A DNA stretch of 56,184 bases from Gemmataceae bacterium (lineage in GTDB: Bacteria; Planctomycetota; Planctomycetia; Gemmatales; Gemmataceae), in NCBI GenBank assembly GCA_019694755.1, contig JAIBBI010000019.1:1-56184 (forward strand). Reading direction: 5' to 3'. Shown piece by piece: positions 19,122 through 29,945 of this stretch; the stretch's first letter is position 1, and the number at the start of each line of letters is the position of its first letter. Position numbers and translations under genes: made by a program. The notes beneath the pieces are model-generated. The model worked only from the letters and a program-made list of their open reading frames with translations. It did no database searches and was not told the origin of the DNA.

Positions 19122-20167
19122 GGCTTGTTCGGCTCCGGCAGGGCGTCCGGCTTCACGGCCGGGGGCGGCGTCTCCTCATTGCGCGGCGGGATGTCCCCGC
19201 GCTTCAGCGACTTCAGGTAGGCGATCAACTCCAGCAGTTCTTCTTCCGACAGTTGCCCCTGGTAGGGCGGCATGATCGGCTGAAAGCCCGCCGCGATCCT
19301 GGCCCGGGGGTTCACGATCGACTCGCGCAGGTACGCCTCGTCAGCGATCACCGTCGAGCCGTCGGCCATCTGCCGTTTCTGGTTGTAGATGCCCTCGAGC
19401 ACCGGGGCCCGGGCGTCGGCATCCCCCGTGTGGCAACTGATGCACTGCTGCTTCAGGAACTGCGCCCGACCCTTCAGCGCGAGCGAGCGGTCGGCTTTCG
19501 ACGAAAGCCACTGCTGAAACTCCGACTGCTCCTGCGCGACGATCCAGCCGCCCATCTTGCTGTGGTTGGTTCCGCAATACTCGGCACAGAACATCCGGTA
19601 CCGGCCCGGCTTGGTCGCCTGGAACCAGAGCGTGGTGTACCGGCCCGGCACGGCGTCCTGCTTCAGCCGGAAGTCGGGTACATAAAAGCTGTGGATCACG
19701 TCTTCGCTCGTGAGGATCAGCTTCACCGGCACGCCGACCGGCACGTGCATCTCCGAGCCGGGATCGGGCACGCCCTCGACCGACGACGGCAGGTAGCCGA
19801 GGATTTCGCGCTGCCCCTCGGGGTGCTGGACCTTCCACATCCACTGCCGGCCCGTGACGTAGATTTCGACTGCGTCTTCGGGGGCGACCAGAATCCGGAA
19901 ATACAGCTTCACGCTCCAACCGAACATGATCAGCACGATCACGAGCGGGATGAGGGTCCAGGTAAGTTCGAGGGCGAGTGAACCATGGATCGGCTTCGGC
20001 ACCTCGTCGGGCCGTTTGCGGTGGTAGCGGATCGTGAAATAGACGAGGACCAGCGCCGTCACCGTGCTGATGGCCACGGTCACGCCGATGATGAAGAAGT
20101 ACAGCGAATCGATATCGCCCGCGATGGTCGACGCCGTCTTCGGAAATAGCGCTATCTCGGCCAGCAT
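19118..20167 (-). CDS. ctaC: Cytochrome c oxidase subunit II with fused cytochrome c (caa3 type)
   Basis: The 349-residue protein has two N-terminal membrane helices (about 22-46 and 68-92). The CuA domain has ligands H159, C194, C198, H202 and M205 in [14 protein letters not shown]-terminal cytochrome c domain has haem site C242-I-S-C-H246 and a likely distal Met in P-I-M-P-P-Y. The fusion marks a caa3 oxidase that takes electrons from a membrane-bound donor complex. No N-terminal lipoprotein signal is visible. A Pro-rich tail ends the protein. Confidence 0.95.
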
Positions 20168-20197
20168 GATCCCGTTCTTTCTTCCGCCGTCCCTCGT

Positions 20198-21025
20198 TCA
20201 GCTCACGGTCATCCGCAGCAGTCTCCGTCGTTCCCGCATTCGCATCACTGCGACGTACCCGACGATGGCGAGGACAGTGCCCCCGCTGAGCAGCCGGAGC
20301 ACGCGCATCACCGAGGCGGCATAGGTCGCGCCGTTCGGATCGTAGAACAGGCAGAACAGCACCACCTGATCGCTGAGCGTACCCAGCTTGCCGTCGGATG
20401 CTTCGACGAGGCCCAGCCGCAGGTCGCGCGGCTGAAACCGGATGCCGAAAAAGTACCTGGCGATCCGGCCCTCGGGCGTCAGCAGCGTGAGCATGCCGGG
20501 GTGGGCGAACTGGTCGCTCCGCTTGTCGTAGCCGAACCCGAAGCCGACCGCCTGCGTGAGTGAGTTGATCGATGCTTCCGACCCGGTCAGGAAGTGGACG
20601 CGCTCGGCGAGCCCCGGCCGGCCGTAGGCCTCCAGGTAGTGCTTGCGTTTGGCGGCCGCCAGTTCCGGACCCTCGCGCGGATCGAAGCTGACGATCACGA
20701 TCTCGTACTGATCCGGGTTCAGCCCCGTCTTCGGCAGCGACTCGAAGAGGCCGTTGAGCACCTGCGTACACAGCATCGGGCACTTGTAATAGGCGAGTAC
20801 GAGTATCACGGGCCGGCCGGCGAAGAACTGGCCCAGCGTCACGTCCATGCCGGACTCGTCTCGCAGCGGTGTCTCGCGGGGCAACTGCGTGCCGAGCTTC
20901 TGGGTGACGCCCGCGCCGTTCAACTCGGCGGGGCGGTACGAGGCCGGGGCGGCCGCGCCGACCGGGCCGTCATGAGCCCCGGCCTGACCGGCCCACATGA
21001 TCGCTGTGAACAGGATCGGATTCAT
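20198..21025 (-). CDS. SCO1/SenC-type copper chaperone
   Basis: A 275-residue thioredoxin-fold protein that delivers copper to CuA. Copper ligands are C82 and C86 (K-C-P-M-L-C) and H175 (Q-F-A-H-P-G). An N-terminal signal (about 1-17) and a C-terminal helix (about 243-262) followed by a basic R-M-R-E-R-R-R tail suggest a membrane-anchored protein facing the periplasm, with the anchor at the C-terminus. It lies 30 bases before ctaC and overlaps the upstream small membrane protein gene by four bases. Confidence 0.9.
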   Translation of the reverse strand: MNPILFTAIMWAGQAGAHDGPVGAAAPASYRPAELNGAGVTQKLGTQLPRETPLRDESGMDVTLGQFFAGRPVILVLAYYKCPMLCTQVLNGLFESLPKTGLNPDQYEIVIVSFDPREGPELAAAKRKHYLEAYGRPGLAERVHFLTGSEASINSLTQAVGFGFGYDKRSDQFAHPGMLTLLTPEGRIARYFFGIRFQPRDLRLGLVEASDGKLGTLSDQVVLFCLFYDPNGATYAASVMRVLRLLSGGTVLAIVGYVAVMRMRERRRLLRMTVS

Positions 21026-21441
21026 CGCTTGCCCTCCTGACGGAGGAACAGCTTCATTGCTTCTTCGATGGGCGGGTGCTTCTTCCCGGCCGAGTCGGTC
21101 CAGCCGTTTCGCAACTTCGCCTCCTCGGCCGCCCGCTGGTTTTTGGCGGAGCTCGGCACGTCGGGGTTGGCGACGGAGTGGCTGGCGCGGTCGCCGCCGA
21201 GCCCCTCGATCCGCGGTTCGGGCGGCCAGCGCTCGGAGTCGGGCCGGCTGCCCTGGGCGGCCGTCAGCGGGCGCTCGGGCTTCTTACCCGCCCGCTCTTC
21301 GCGCACCATGAACCCTTGCGTGTACCACAGCCCGACCATCGCCAGACCGGTCATCACGGCGAGGCCGGCGATGAATGACACGATGGGGCCGATGCTGATG
21401 TCGGTCGGCTCGAATCGGATGTCGTCGTGGCGCTCAGCCAT
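21022..21441 (-). CDS. Small single-helix membrane protein of the respiratory operon
   Basis: A 139-residue protein with one membrane helix (about 17-40) and a soluble, Pro/Arg-rich C-terminal region that ends in a motif-like stretch, W-T-D-x-A-G-K-K-H-P-P-I-E-E-A-M-K-L-F. I do not recognise a named family. Its place between actF and SCO1, with overlaps of 8 and 4 bases, makes it a likely subunit or assembly factor of complex III or the oxidase, comparable in position and topology to small Act subunits. The start ATG 21441 is fixed by the overlap with actF. No cofactor motif is present. Confidence 0.7.
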   Translation of the reverse strand: MAERHDDIRFEPTDISIGPIVSFIAGLAVMTGLAMVGLWYTQGFMVREERAGKKPERPLTAAQGSRPDSERWPPEPRIEGLGGDRASHSVANPDVPSSAKNQRAAEEAKLRNGWTDSAGKKHPPIEEAMKLFLRQEGKR

Positions 21442-22600
21442 GATGATCCTCCGCGGGAGTCGGGTCGACGTGCAGGGGCAGGAGCGGCCGGCGGGACAGT
21501 TGCCAGGTGAAGAACAGGAACCACGGCCCGGCCAGCGCGGGCAGCGCGACCAGATCGCTCCAGAGCAGCGTGTGATGATCCACCGGCCGGGCCGGCGCGA
21601 TGAACCAGTACAACTCGGCCGCACGGGCCGCGAGCACCATCCCGGCCACCCAGCCCAGCGACCGGGCGTTGCGCTTGCCGTCGCGGGTCAGCAGCACGAG
21701 GAACGGCGTGAAGAACTGCGCGAGCACGACCAGCCCGGCCATGATCGGCCAGATCCCGTGCGACCGCTCGACGTAGTACGGGGCCTCTTCCTTCAGGTTC
21801 GCCGACCAGATGAGGATGAACTGCGAGATGCTCAGGTACATCCAGATCATGACGAAGGCGAGCAGCAGGCTGCCGTAATCGCGGAGGTGGCCCGCCCGGA
21901 TCACGCCACGGAGCGGCGGCCGATCGCTGAACAGCAGCACCATCAGGATCGCGAACACAAAAGCCGACAGGATCTGCCCGACGCCGAACAGCACGCCGAA
22001 GATGCTCGAGAACCACATCGGTTCCAGTGACATCACCCAGTCGATGGACGCGAACGTGATCGTCAGGCCGTACAGCCCCAGGGTCGGCCCGGCAATCAGG
22101 CGGAACCGGCGGTCGAAATCCGGTGGATTTTCGCGGTCCTGTCGCGTCGACCAGTAGTTGAGCACCGTGCCCAGCACGATCCACACGGCGAAGTAGACGC
22201 CCGCCCGCAGTTGGAAGGCCGGGACGTTCAGGTACAGGCTCTTCGGGTACGGGGCGGTGTAGCTACCGTTGGCCCACGGGTACAGGATGTGCGCCCCCAG
22301 CGCGAGCGGCACGAACAGCAACGCGACCAGCGGCAGCGTCCGCACGGCCGCCTCCAGGGGCCGGCGCATCGTCACGCCCCACGCCCCGCCAGTCAGGTGC
22401 TGCAGTGCGAGCAGGGCGAGCGACCCGCAGGGCACCGCGGCGACGACGCAGAACGCCCAGAGGTAAGACCGCAGGGCGGCCGGGGGGTTCATGGCGAACG
22501 CCCACGCCAGCAGGCCGATCGGCAGAACCGCGCCCAGCAGGTTGATCAAGCTCAACTGCTGCGCCGGTGTTCCGCCGTGGGTCGTCCCGTCACTCGCCAC
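21434..22600 (-). CDS. actF: Alternative complex III subunit ActF
   Basis: A 388-residue integral membrane protein with about ten helices, related to ActC/NrfD-type subunits but without cofactors. Motifs of the ActF family include S-I-D-W-V-M-S-L-E-P-M-W-F-S and Q-F-I-L-I-W-S-A-N-L-x-E-E. It takes part in quinol oxidation and proton transfer in the alternative complex III. Translation starts at GTG 22600, overlapping the actE stop by 11 bases. Confidence 0.9.
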   Translation of the reverse strand: MASDGTTHGGTPAQQLSLINLLGAVLPIGLLAWAFAMNPPAALRSYLWAFCVVAAVPCGSLALLALQHLTGGAWGVTMRRPLEAAVRTLPLVALLFVPLALGAHILYPWANGSYTAPYPKSLYLNVPAFQLRAGVYFAVWIVLGTVLNYWSTRQDRENPPDFDRRFRLIAGPTLGLYGLTITFASIDWVMSLEPMWFSSIFGVLFGVGQILSAFVFAILMVLLFSDRPPLRGVIRAGHLRDYGSLLLAFVMIWMYLSISQFILIWSANLKEEAPYYVERSHGIWPIMAGLVVLAQFFTPFLVLLTRDGKRNARSLGWVAGMVLAARAAELYWFIAPARPVDHHTLLWSDLVALPALAGPWFLFFTWQLSRRPLLPLHVDPTPAEDHHG

Positions 22601-23156
22601 CGCCGCCTCCCGTCGTGGTCAGTTGCAACGCGCGGATATAGGCAATGACAGCCCAGCGGTCGTTCACGTCGACGAGGTTCGCATGGTCGGGCATTGCGCC
22701 GTATCCGTTGGTGATCACTTCGAAGATGTAGCCGGGCGGCACCTCGGTGAGCTTCACGATCTGCCCGCGCAGTTTCAGGCCCCGCGAGTCGTCGGCATGG
22801 AAGTCCGGCGGGCGGATGTAGCCCCGGCTCACGACCTTGCCGTTGCCCGAGCCGGTGCGGTCGTGGCACTGCGAGCAGAAGATGTTGAACCGCTCCCGGC
22901 CACGCTCCAGCAGGGCGGCATCGACCGGCACCGGGATCGACGTGACGTACTGGTCGTTGAGCTTTCCGGTGGTCCGCTCGGCATCGAGGTCCAGTCGACC
23001 GCGGGCGACGGTGCCCGGCTCGGCCGGCCGGCTGGCCCGCCCGTCGGCGAAGAACGTGCTCGGGGAATCCGGCTTGGGTACCTTCGGCTGCCGGGTCAGC
23101 CCCGGTTGGCACCCCACCACCAACACCAACAATAAGGGTAATCGCGACTTACTCAC
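22590..23156 (-). CDS. actE: Alternative complex III monohaem cytochrome c, ActE
   Basis: A 188-residue c-type cytochrome with haem site C94-S-Q-C-H98. A lipobox ending in C16 (V-V-G-C) implies an outer-face lipoprotein. Later motifs G-Y-I-R-P-P-D-F and G-Y-G-A-M-P-D-H (likely distal Met) match the ActE family. The start is GTG 23156, overlapping the actD stop (GTGA). Upstream in-frame codons are antisense noise. It relays electrons from ActB/ActA towards the oxidase. Confidence 0.9.
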   Translation of the reverse strand: MSKSRLPLLLVLVVGCQPGLTRQPKVPKPDSPSTFFADGRASRPAEPGTVARGRLDLDAERTTGKLNDQYVTSIPVPVDAALLERGRERFNIFCSQCHDRTGSGNGKVVSRGYIRPPDFHADDSRGLKLRGQIVKLTEVPPGYIFEVITNGYGAMPDHANLVDVNDRWAVIAYIRALQLTTTGGGGGE

Positions 23157-23691
23157 GAGGGTACCTCCTCGACCGCGGTCGGGGAGAGTGTCTCGAGGAA
23201 GGCGCGGGTGCGGGCCGCGTCGAAGATCGGGTCGCGGGCTTCGATGCAAAGGAAGAACTTGTCGCGGCTCGCGCGGGCAAACCGGCCGACGTGGAACAGC
23301 GGGTGGTACGGCATCGGCAGACCGTTGAGCGCGAGCATCCCGAAGATCGCCGTCAATGCCGCCCCGAGGATGGTGCATTCAAACGTCACGGGGATGAACG
23401 CCGGCCAGGAGTGCAACGGCCGACCGCCGATGTTGAACGGGTAGGAGTGTACCGCCGTGTAATACTGGAGCAGGTAGCCGCTCGCGCCGCCGATCAGGCC
23501 GCCGAGGAACACCAGGACCGGCAGCTTGGAATGCCCGCCGCCCACCGCGCCGGCGAGCCCTTCGATGGGTAGCGGCGAGTAAGCGTCGGTGCGGGTGTAG
23601 CCCGCCTGCTTCGTCGCCCGGGCGGCTTCGAGCAGATCGGCCGGCGAGGCGAACTCGGCCACGATCCCGTAAATGGGAATTTCCCGCGGGG

Positions 23692-23695
<4 letters not shown>
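23153..23695 (-). CDS. actD: Alternative complex III subunit ActD (DUF3341)
   Basis: A 180-residue protein with an N-terminal G-I-V-A-E-F-A-S-P-x-D-L-L-E-A-A-R domain and two membrane helices (about 58-78 and 98-122), as in DUF3341/ActD proteins. Family patterns such as Y-P-F-N-I-G-G-R-P and F-I-P-V-T-F-E-C-T are present. It holds no cofactor and helps anchor the complex. Both ends overlap neighbours by four bases. Confidence 0.92.
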
Positions 23696-25068
<1,373 letters not shown>

Positions 25069-25069
25069 C

Positions 25070-25150
25070 GTTCCGCTATCCACCCTCTTTTCCGACCTCT
25101 GATCTCCGACCCCTGACCTCTTTCCTGACACCCGACACCTGTCACCCGTC
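25070..25150. repeat. Pyrimidine-rich interspersed repeat, copy 1
   Basis: The spacer between actB and actC consists of degenerate C/T-rich units such as CTCCGACCCCTGACCTCTT and CCTGACACC. A similar stretch with the same leading TTCCGCTATCC and the same unit order stands upstream of mqnA at about 40766-40890. Confidence 0.6.
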
Positions 25151-28100
25151 ACCCCAGTTCCGGGTTGGGATTGCGAACGGCCGCCAGATACGTTGTCCGC
25201 GGCTTCGTGTTCAGTTCCGTCAGCAGGCCGTAGCTGCGGGGCAGGGCCTTCGCTTTGCTGACCGCGCTCTTCGGATCGTAGGCATTGCCGAACACGATCG
25301 CCTGGCTCGGGCAGGCGGCCTGGCACGCGGTCACGATGTCGCCCTCGGCGATGCCGCGCCGCTGGACCTTGGCCGTGATCTCAGCCTCGCGGATGCGCTG
25401 GACGCAGTAAGTACACTTCTCCATGACGCCGCGGACACGGACGCTCACGTCGGGGTTGCGCTGGAGTTTCAGGCTCTCGGTGGCGTAGTCGGTGAACTCG
25501 AGGAAGTTGAACCGCCGGACTTTATACGGGCAGTTGTTGGCACAGTAGCGCGTACCCACGCAGCGGTTGTAGGTCATCTCGTTCAGGCCGTCGGGGCTGT
25601 GCGAGGTCGCCTCGACGGGGCAGACCACTTCGCAGGGCGCGTTCTCGCAGTGCTGGCACATCACCGGCTGATGCACGGCCTGGGGGTTCGACTCGTCGCC
25701 GGTGAAGTAGCGGTCGATGCGCATCCACGCCATCTCCCGGCCGCGGGTGACGGAGTCTTTGCCGACGACGGGGATGCTGTTCTCGGCCTGACAGGCGATG
25801 ACGCAACTGCCGCACCCGTTACACGCGCCGAGGTCGACCGACATGCCCCACTGGTTCGGTCCGCCGACCTGCGGGTTCGTGTAAAGCTCGTCCATCCCTT
25901 CGACGTGCGGCAGGTGTGCACCGTGCCCTCCGGCCTGGTGCGGCGGGCAAGCCGGGTCCTTCTTGTAATCTTCGTGCGTGGCGAGGCGGACGAGGTCCCG
26001 GCCCTGCATGCTCCAGAGCGTCTGCGTGCAGGCGAGCGTGAACCGGACGCCGGTCGGCCGGATGTCGACGGTCTGCCCGGACCACGAATCTTCGGTCGGG
26101 CAGAGTTCGTTGGCGTTGACACCCACGCCGTCGGCGACTTTGCCAGTCTTCGCCCGGCCGTAGCCGAGGTGCAGCGTCACGGCATCGTCCGGGTGCCCGG
26201 GCAGGACATACAGCGGGGCTCGCAGCTTGCGTGAGCCGGCCGTCAATTCGACGAGTTCAGTGAGCAGTTCGCCGTGGTTGCCGCCGTGCGGGCCTTCACC
26301 CGGTGCGATGCCCAGCGTGCGGGCGGTCGCCGGGCTCACGATCGCGGCATTGTCCCAAGTGATCTTGGTGAGTGGCTTCGGCAATTCCTGCAGCCAGCCG
26401 TTGTTGGCGAACCGGCCGTCGCGGAGCACGGCGTCAGGCCGGACGATCAACTCCGGCCCGGCCGGCTTGGGCCCGGGTGCGGGCGCTTTCACTGACTGAG
26501 CGCGGACCGTGAGCGGTTCCCGGGCGGTGCCGGCCACCACGCCGTCGTGGACGGCCCGTCGCCAGAACGCCTCGAAACTCTCGGACACGTTCTTCGACTT
26601 GTGCCAGGCCCGCCAGTAGTCGCGGACAATTTCGCGCGTCCGCCACGACTTCCACTCGGACGGCACGCCGGGCAGTTGGGCCGGCTTGGTCGTCGCCGTG
26701 CTGAGGAACGCGGACAGAACTTCGTGGGCCGACTTGCCTTCGTACAGCGGCGCGATGAGCGGCTGAATGATGCTCGCGGTGCCGTCCGGCCCGACAGCGT
26801 CGCTCCAGCTTTCGAGGAAGTGCGCCTCGGGGATGTGCCAGTCGCACAGACAGCCGGTCTCGTCTTCGTAAAGCCCGAGGCGGATACGCAGGCGGACCTT
26901 GGCGAGCTTGCCCGCGAAGTCGAGGCCGGCCGGCGCGGTGTGAACCGGATTCACGCTCAGGATGAGCAGCGTGTCCACCTCGCCGCGGTCCATCGCCTGC
27001 GCGAGGTTGGTCAGGGTCGCGTCGCCGGCGGGTCGGGCGTCGACCGGGTCGATGGCGACTACTGACTTCCCGAAGTTGCCGAGCTTGTCGTTGATGGCGA
27101 TGGCGAGTGCATGCACGGCCTGCGATTGGTACGGCCCCGCGATCACGAGCGACCGGCCGGCGTTCTTCTTGAGGTCGGCGGCGACCGCGTCGATGAACTT
27201 CGACGCCTTCGGGTCGGCGACGTTGGCCGGGCCGGGCAGCACGCCGAGGCGGGCCGCGAGCGCGGCCACGAACTCGTCCATCCGGCCGGGCCGGAGCGGA
27301 AGCCGGTGGTCGGCCACCATGCCGGTGGGCGTCGGCATCGCTTCGACGGCATACAGCCGGTTCATGTTGCCCGATGGATTGCGACGGGTCGCGAACTCCC
27401 GGGCGTGGCGCAGGTGGTTCGGCCCCTCGGCCAGGAAGTTGGCGTCGAGCGACACGATCACATCAGCTTCGGCGAGGCGGTAAACGAGATCGACCGGCTT
27501 GCCGAGCGCGGCTTTCGCGCCCTCGTGGGCGAAGCCCGGCACGGTCGGCTCGTGGACGTACCACTTCGCCAGCGGCATCGCTTTCAACAAGTCCGCGATC
27601 TGGGCCGCCAGCGTCGGCGAATTGACCCCGCCGGTGAGCAGGGCGAAGCCCTTGCCCTTGTTCAACACCAGCCCGGCGAGTTCCTTGCGGAGTTGATCGA
27701 GCGCATCGTTCCAGCCCGTGACCCGGCTGAAGTGCGTCAGGGCCTTCGCACGGTCAGGATCATAAAGCCCGAGCACCGCGGCCTGCTCGATTGCGCCGGC
27801 CGCCCCGAGGCTGGCGGGGTGGGCGGGGTTGCCCTCGATCTTCGTTGGCCGGCCTTCGTGGCTCTCGACCATCAGCCCGACTGCGCCGCCCGGTTGCGGC
27901 ATGGCGGTGGCGTAATAGAGCGGCTTGCCCGGGATCGTCTTCTCGGGTGATTTGACGTAAGGGACGATCTTCTCGGGAGTCTGTCGGCCGCAGCCCGCCC
28001 CGGCCAGCGCGAGCGACGCGCCCATCAGGCCAAGAAAGGTTCGGCGGTCGAAGTCGGGCAGCCCCGCTCCGGGCGCGAACTCGCGCGGGTCCAATCGTGC

Positions 28101-28172
28101 GCCGTCCCGCTCGCCGAGCGATTTCCAGAACTCGGGCGGTGTCGCGACCTCGACTAGCGGCAACTCGATCAT
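25149..28172 (-). CDS. actB: Alternative complex III subunit ActB (molybdopterin-like domain fused to iron-sulfur protein)
   Basis: A 1007-residue fusion. The N-terminus has the ActB hallmark F-W-K-S-L and a Tat-like R43-R-T-F-L motif with a possible lipobox Cys61. A large molybdopterin-oxidoreductase-like domain follows, which in known ActB proteins carries no Mo. The C-terminal quarter has ferredoxin-type cysteine groups at about 780 (C-N-G-C-G-S-C), 837 (C-Q-H-C), 870 (C-V-G-T-R-Y-C), 917 (C-T-Y-C) and 945 (C-Q-A-A-C-P), enough for three 4Fe-4S clusters and one 3Fe-4S cluster. The start ATG 28172 overlaps the actA stop (ATGA); codons upstream lie inside actA. Confidence 0.93.
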   Translation of the reverse strand: MIELPLVEVATPPEFWKSLGERDGARLDPREFAPGAGLPDFDRRTFLGLMGASLALAGAGCGRQTPEKIVPYVKSPEKTIPGKPLYYATAMPQPGGAVGLMVESHEGRPTKIEGNPAHPASLGAAGAIEQAAVLGLYDPDRAKALTHFSRVTGWNDALDQLRKELAGLVLNKGKGFALLTGGVNSPTLAAQIADLLKAMPLAKWYVHEPTVPGFAHEGAKAALGKPVDLVYRLAEADVIVSLDANFLAEGPNHLRHAREFATRRNPSGNMNRLYAVEAMPTPTGMVADHRLPLRPGRMDEFVAALAARLGVLPGPANVADPKASKFIDAVAADLKKNAGRSLVIAGPYQSQAVHALAIAINDKLGNFGKSVVAIDPVDARPAGDATLTNLAQAMDRGEVDTLLILSVNPVHTAPAGLDFAGKLAKVRLRIRLGLYEDETGCLCDWHIPEAHFLESWSDAVGPDGTASIIQPLIAPLYEGKSAHEVLSAFLSTATTKPAQLPGVPSEWKSWRTREIVRDYWRAWHKSKNVSESFEAFWRRAVHDGVVAGTAREPLTVRAQSVKAPAPGPKPAGPELIVRPDAVLRDGRFANNGWLQELPKPLTKITWDNAAIVSPATARTLGIAPGEGPHGGNHGELLTELVELTAGSRKLRAPLYVLPGHPDDAVTLHLGYGRAKTGKVADGVGVNANELCPTEDSWSGQTVDIRPTGVRFTLACTQTLWSMQGRDLVRLATHEDYKKDPACPPHQAGGHGAHLPHVEGMDELYTNPQVGGPNQWGMSVDLGACNGCGSCVIACQAENSIPVVGKDSVTRGREMAWMRIDRYFTGDESNPQAVHQPVMCQHCENAPCEVVCPVEATSHSPDGLNEMTYNRCVGTRYCANNCPYKVRRFNFLEFTDYATESLKLQRNPDVSVRVRGVMEKCTYCVQRIREAEITAKVQRRGIAEGDIVTACQAACPSQAIVFGNAYDPKSAVSKAKALPRSYGLLTELNTKPRTTYLAAVRNPNPELG

Positions 28173-28822
28173 CGGTGGCACGTCGAACAGTGGATCATGC
28201 TCTTGAGCCCGTACTCCTCTTTCAGCTTTGCCCCGAGTTCCTTCTGCTCGGACCCCGTGGTCTTCCAATCGAGGTCGAAGACCTTGTCACGCGGGCGGAC
28301 GAACTTCTCGGGGGCGCGGTGGCACTCGAGGCACCACTCCATGAGCAGCGAACCGTGCTGCCAGATGAGCTGCATTTCGCCGACGGGGCCGTGACAGGTC
28401 GTGCAGCCCACGCCCTTGGCCACGTGGACGCTGTGATCGAAGTAGACGTGATCGGCGACGCGGTGGACCCGGCTCCACTCGATCGACTTGCCCGACTTGT
28501 AGCTGTCGCGCACCGGAGCGAGCATGTCGCTGCCCACCCAGATCTGCTGGTGGCAGTTCATGCACGTCTTCGTCGGCGGCATGCCGGCATAGGGGGAGTT
28601 TTCGACGGAGGTGTGACAGTATCGGCAATCAATGCCGAGCGCGCCGGCGTGCTGCTGGTGTGAGAACGGCACCGGCTGATCGCGGGTGATCCCGGCGTTG
28701 GTCGCGTAGCCTGAGCGGATGAACGCCGCCACGGCCACGCCGCCCGCGGCCAGGAAGAACACCGCGCCGAAGATGGTCACCTTCGAGACGGTGTTGAAAC
28801 TCGGGTGGAAGATCTGCGGCAA
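28169..28822 (-). CDS. actA: Alternative complex III pentahaem cytochrome c, ActA
   Basis: First gene of the operon, 217 residues. After one membrane helix (about 15-36) come five C-x-x-C-H haem sites: C-R-Y-C-H, C-M-N-C-H, C-T-T-C-H, C-L-E-C-H and C-S-T-C-H, the last at the C-terminus. I choose TTG 28822: it gives the family start M-P-Q-I-F-H-P-S, and a GAGGGG Shine-Dalgarno stands five bases before it. A TTG 11 codons further upstream (28855) is the alternative. ActA passes electrons from the quinol oxidation module to ActE or directly to the oxidase. Confidence 0.92.
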   Translation of the reverse strand: MPQIFHPSFNTVSKVTIFGAVFFLAAGGVAVAAFIRSGYATNAGITRDQPVPFSHQQHAGALGIDCRYCHTSVENSPYAGMPPTKTCMNCHQQIWVGSDMLAPVRDSYKSGKSIEWSRVHRVADHVYFDHSVHVAKGVGCTTCHGPVGEMQLIWQHGSLLMEWCLECHRAPEKFVRPRDKVFDLDWKTTGSEQKELGAKLKEEYGLKSMIHCSTCHR

Positions 28823-28967
28823 ACGACGCCCCTCGCGAGCGATGCGGAGAGGCAACGCCGCACCGTTCTTTTAGCTAACCGCAGGACGGTCGCCTAGCAA
28901 ACAGGCGCACACTTGTCGGATACCCAATGCCGATTGTGCCGACCGAAATGAGGACTGCAACGACCTA

Positions 28968-29861
28968 TTATCGCAAGTCGATATTCACAAAGACAGTTTC
29001 GGCGACGGGTCCCGCGATGCGGATGGAGATCTTCGCACCGGCCGGCTGCCCGTCCCACTTTTTCGCGTCGGCTTGTACCGTCACGATCGCGCTGGCGACA
29101 GTCGCTGCGACCGGCCCATCAACATCCACGCGCTCGATGCGCACCGGTTGTCCTTCCGGATCGCGCAGCAGAATTCGGACAGGGCTGGTGCCATTGAGGA
29201 ATACCGTCGAGGGCGAGGCGACAACTCGGGTCTTCGCCGGCACGTGCAGCGTCACCGGCACGCGGATCTGCGGGTAGGCCGGGTCGTCGGTGGTCAGCCA
29301 GACGACGCTTTGTGTCGTCCCGGCCGGTGCGTCGGCCGAGGCCGTCACCCGGATGATGTGACTCCGTGCATCGGGACCGGCGCGGAGTTCCGTCGTCAAC
29401 CCCGCGACGTTCGCGCCCGAGGCGGTCACGCGGAACGGTTTGTCCCGCTTGTCGGTGATGATCACATCGGTGGAGCGGGCCCGGCGGACGTGAAACGCCA
29501 GCGCGGCCGGCTCGACAGTTACTTCGGAGATCAGCGTGGCGCGGAGTATCACCGGCGTGTCGCCCTCGCCCTCGGCACTACGCCAACGAACTGTCGTGGT
29601 CCAGGCGACCGGCCCGGCCGGCTGGCTCAGCGTGTTGACCTCGACCGCGAGCGTTGCCGACTCGCCCGGGCTCAGCCGGGTGCGATCCAGCTTCGGGGCG
29701 AGGCAGCCGCAGGTCGATTTCGCACCGAGCAACTCCACCGGCGTCGCGCCGTGGTTGGTCAGCCGGAATTCGTGCACGAGCGGCGGGCCGATGCGGACGG
29801 GTCCGCGGTCGGCATCCGCGCGGTCGACGGCGATCGGCAGAAGGATAAGGAGGCAGAGCAT
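28968..29861 (-). CDS. DUF1573 domain protein
   Basis: A 297-residue exported protein with a short hydrophobic N-terminus. It has an Ig-like DUF1573 domain with the typical F-R-L-T-N-H-G-x-x-P-V-E-L and S-T-C-G-C-L-A-P pattern near residue 50. A second beta-rich half includes V-W-L-T-T-D-D-P-x-Y-P, also typical of the family. DUF1573 proteins are numerous in planctomycetes and their role is unknown; the conserved C-G-C suggests metal or disulfide chemistry. It ends 145 bases before the likely actA start and follows two membrane protein genes. Confidence 0.8.
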   Translation of the reverse strand: MLCLLILLPIAVDRADADRGPVRIGPPLVHEFRLTNHGATPVELLGAKSTCGCLAPKLDRTRLSPGESATLAVEVNTLSQPAGPVAWTTTVRWRSAEGEGDTPVILRATLISEVTVEPAALAFHVRRARSTDVIITDKRDKPFRVTASGANVAGLTTELRAGPDARSHIIRVTASADAPAGTTQSVVWLTTDDPAYPQIRVPVTLHVPAKTRVVASPSTVFLNGTSPVRILLRDPEGQPVRIERVDVDGPVAATVASAIVTVQADAKKWDGQPAGAKISIRIAGPVAETVFVNIDLR

Positions 29862-29945
29862 GGCGGTAGGAGGAGGGTGAAACGAACGCGGGCCGGTCCG
29901 GTGAAGCCCGGCCGACCCGCACGAGTGGTCTGTGGCGGCGCCGCG

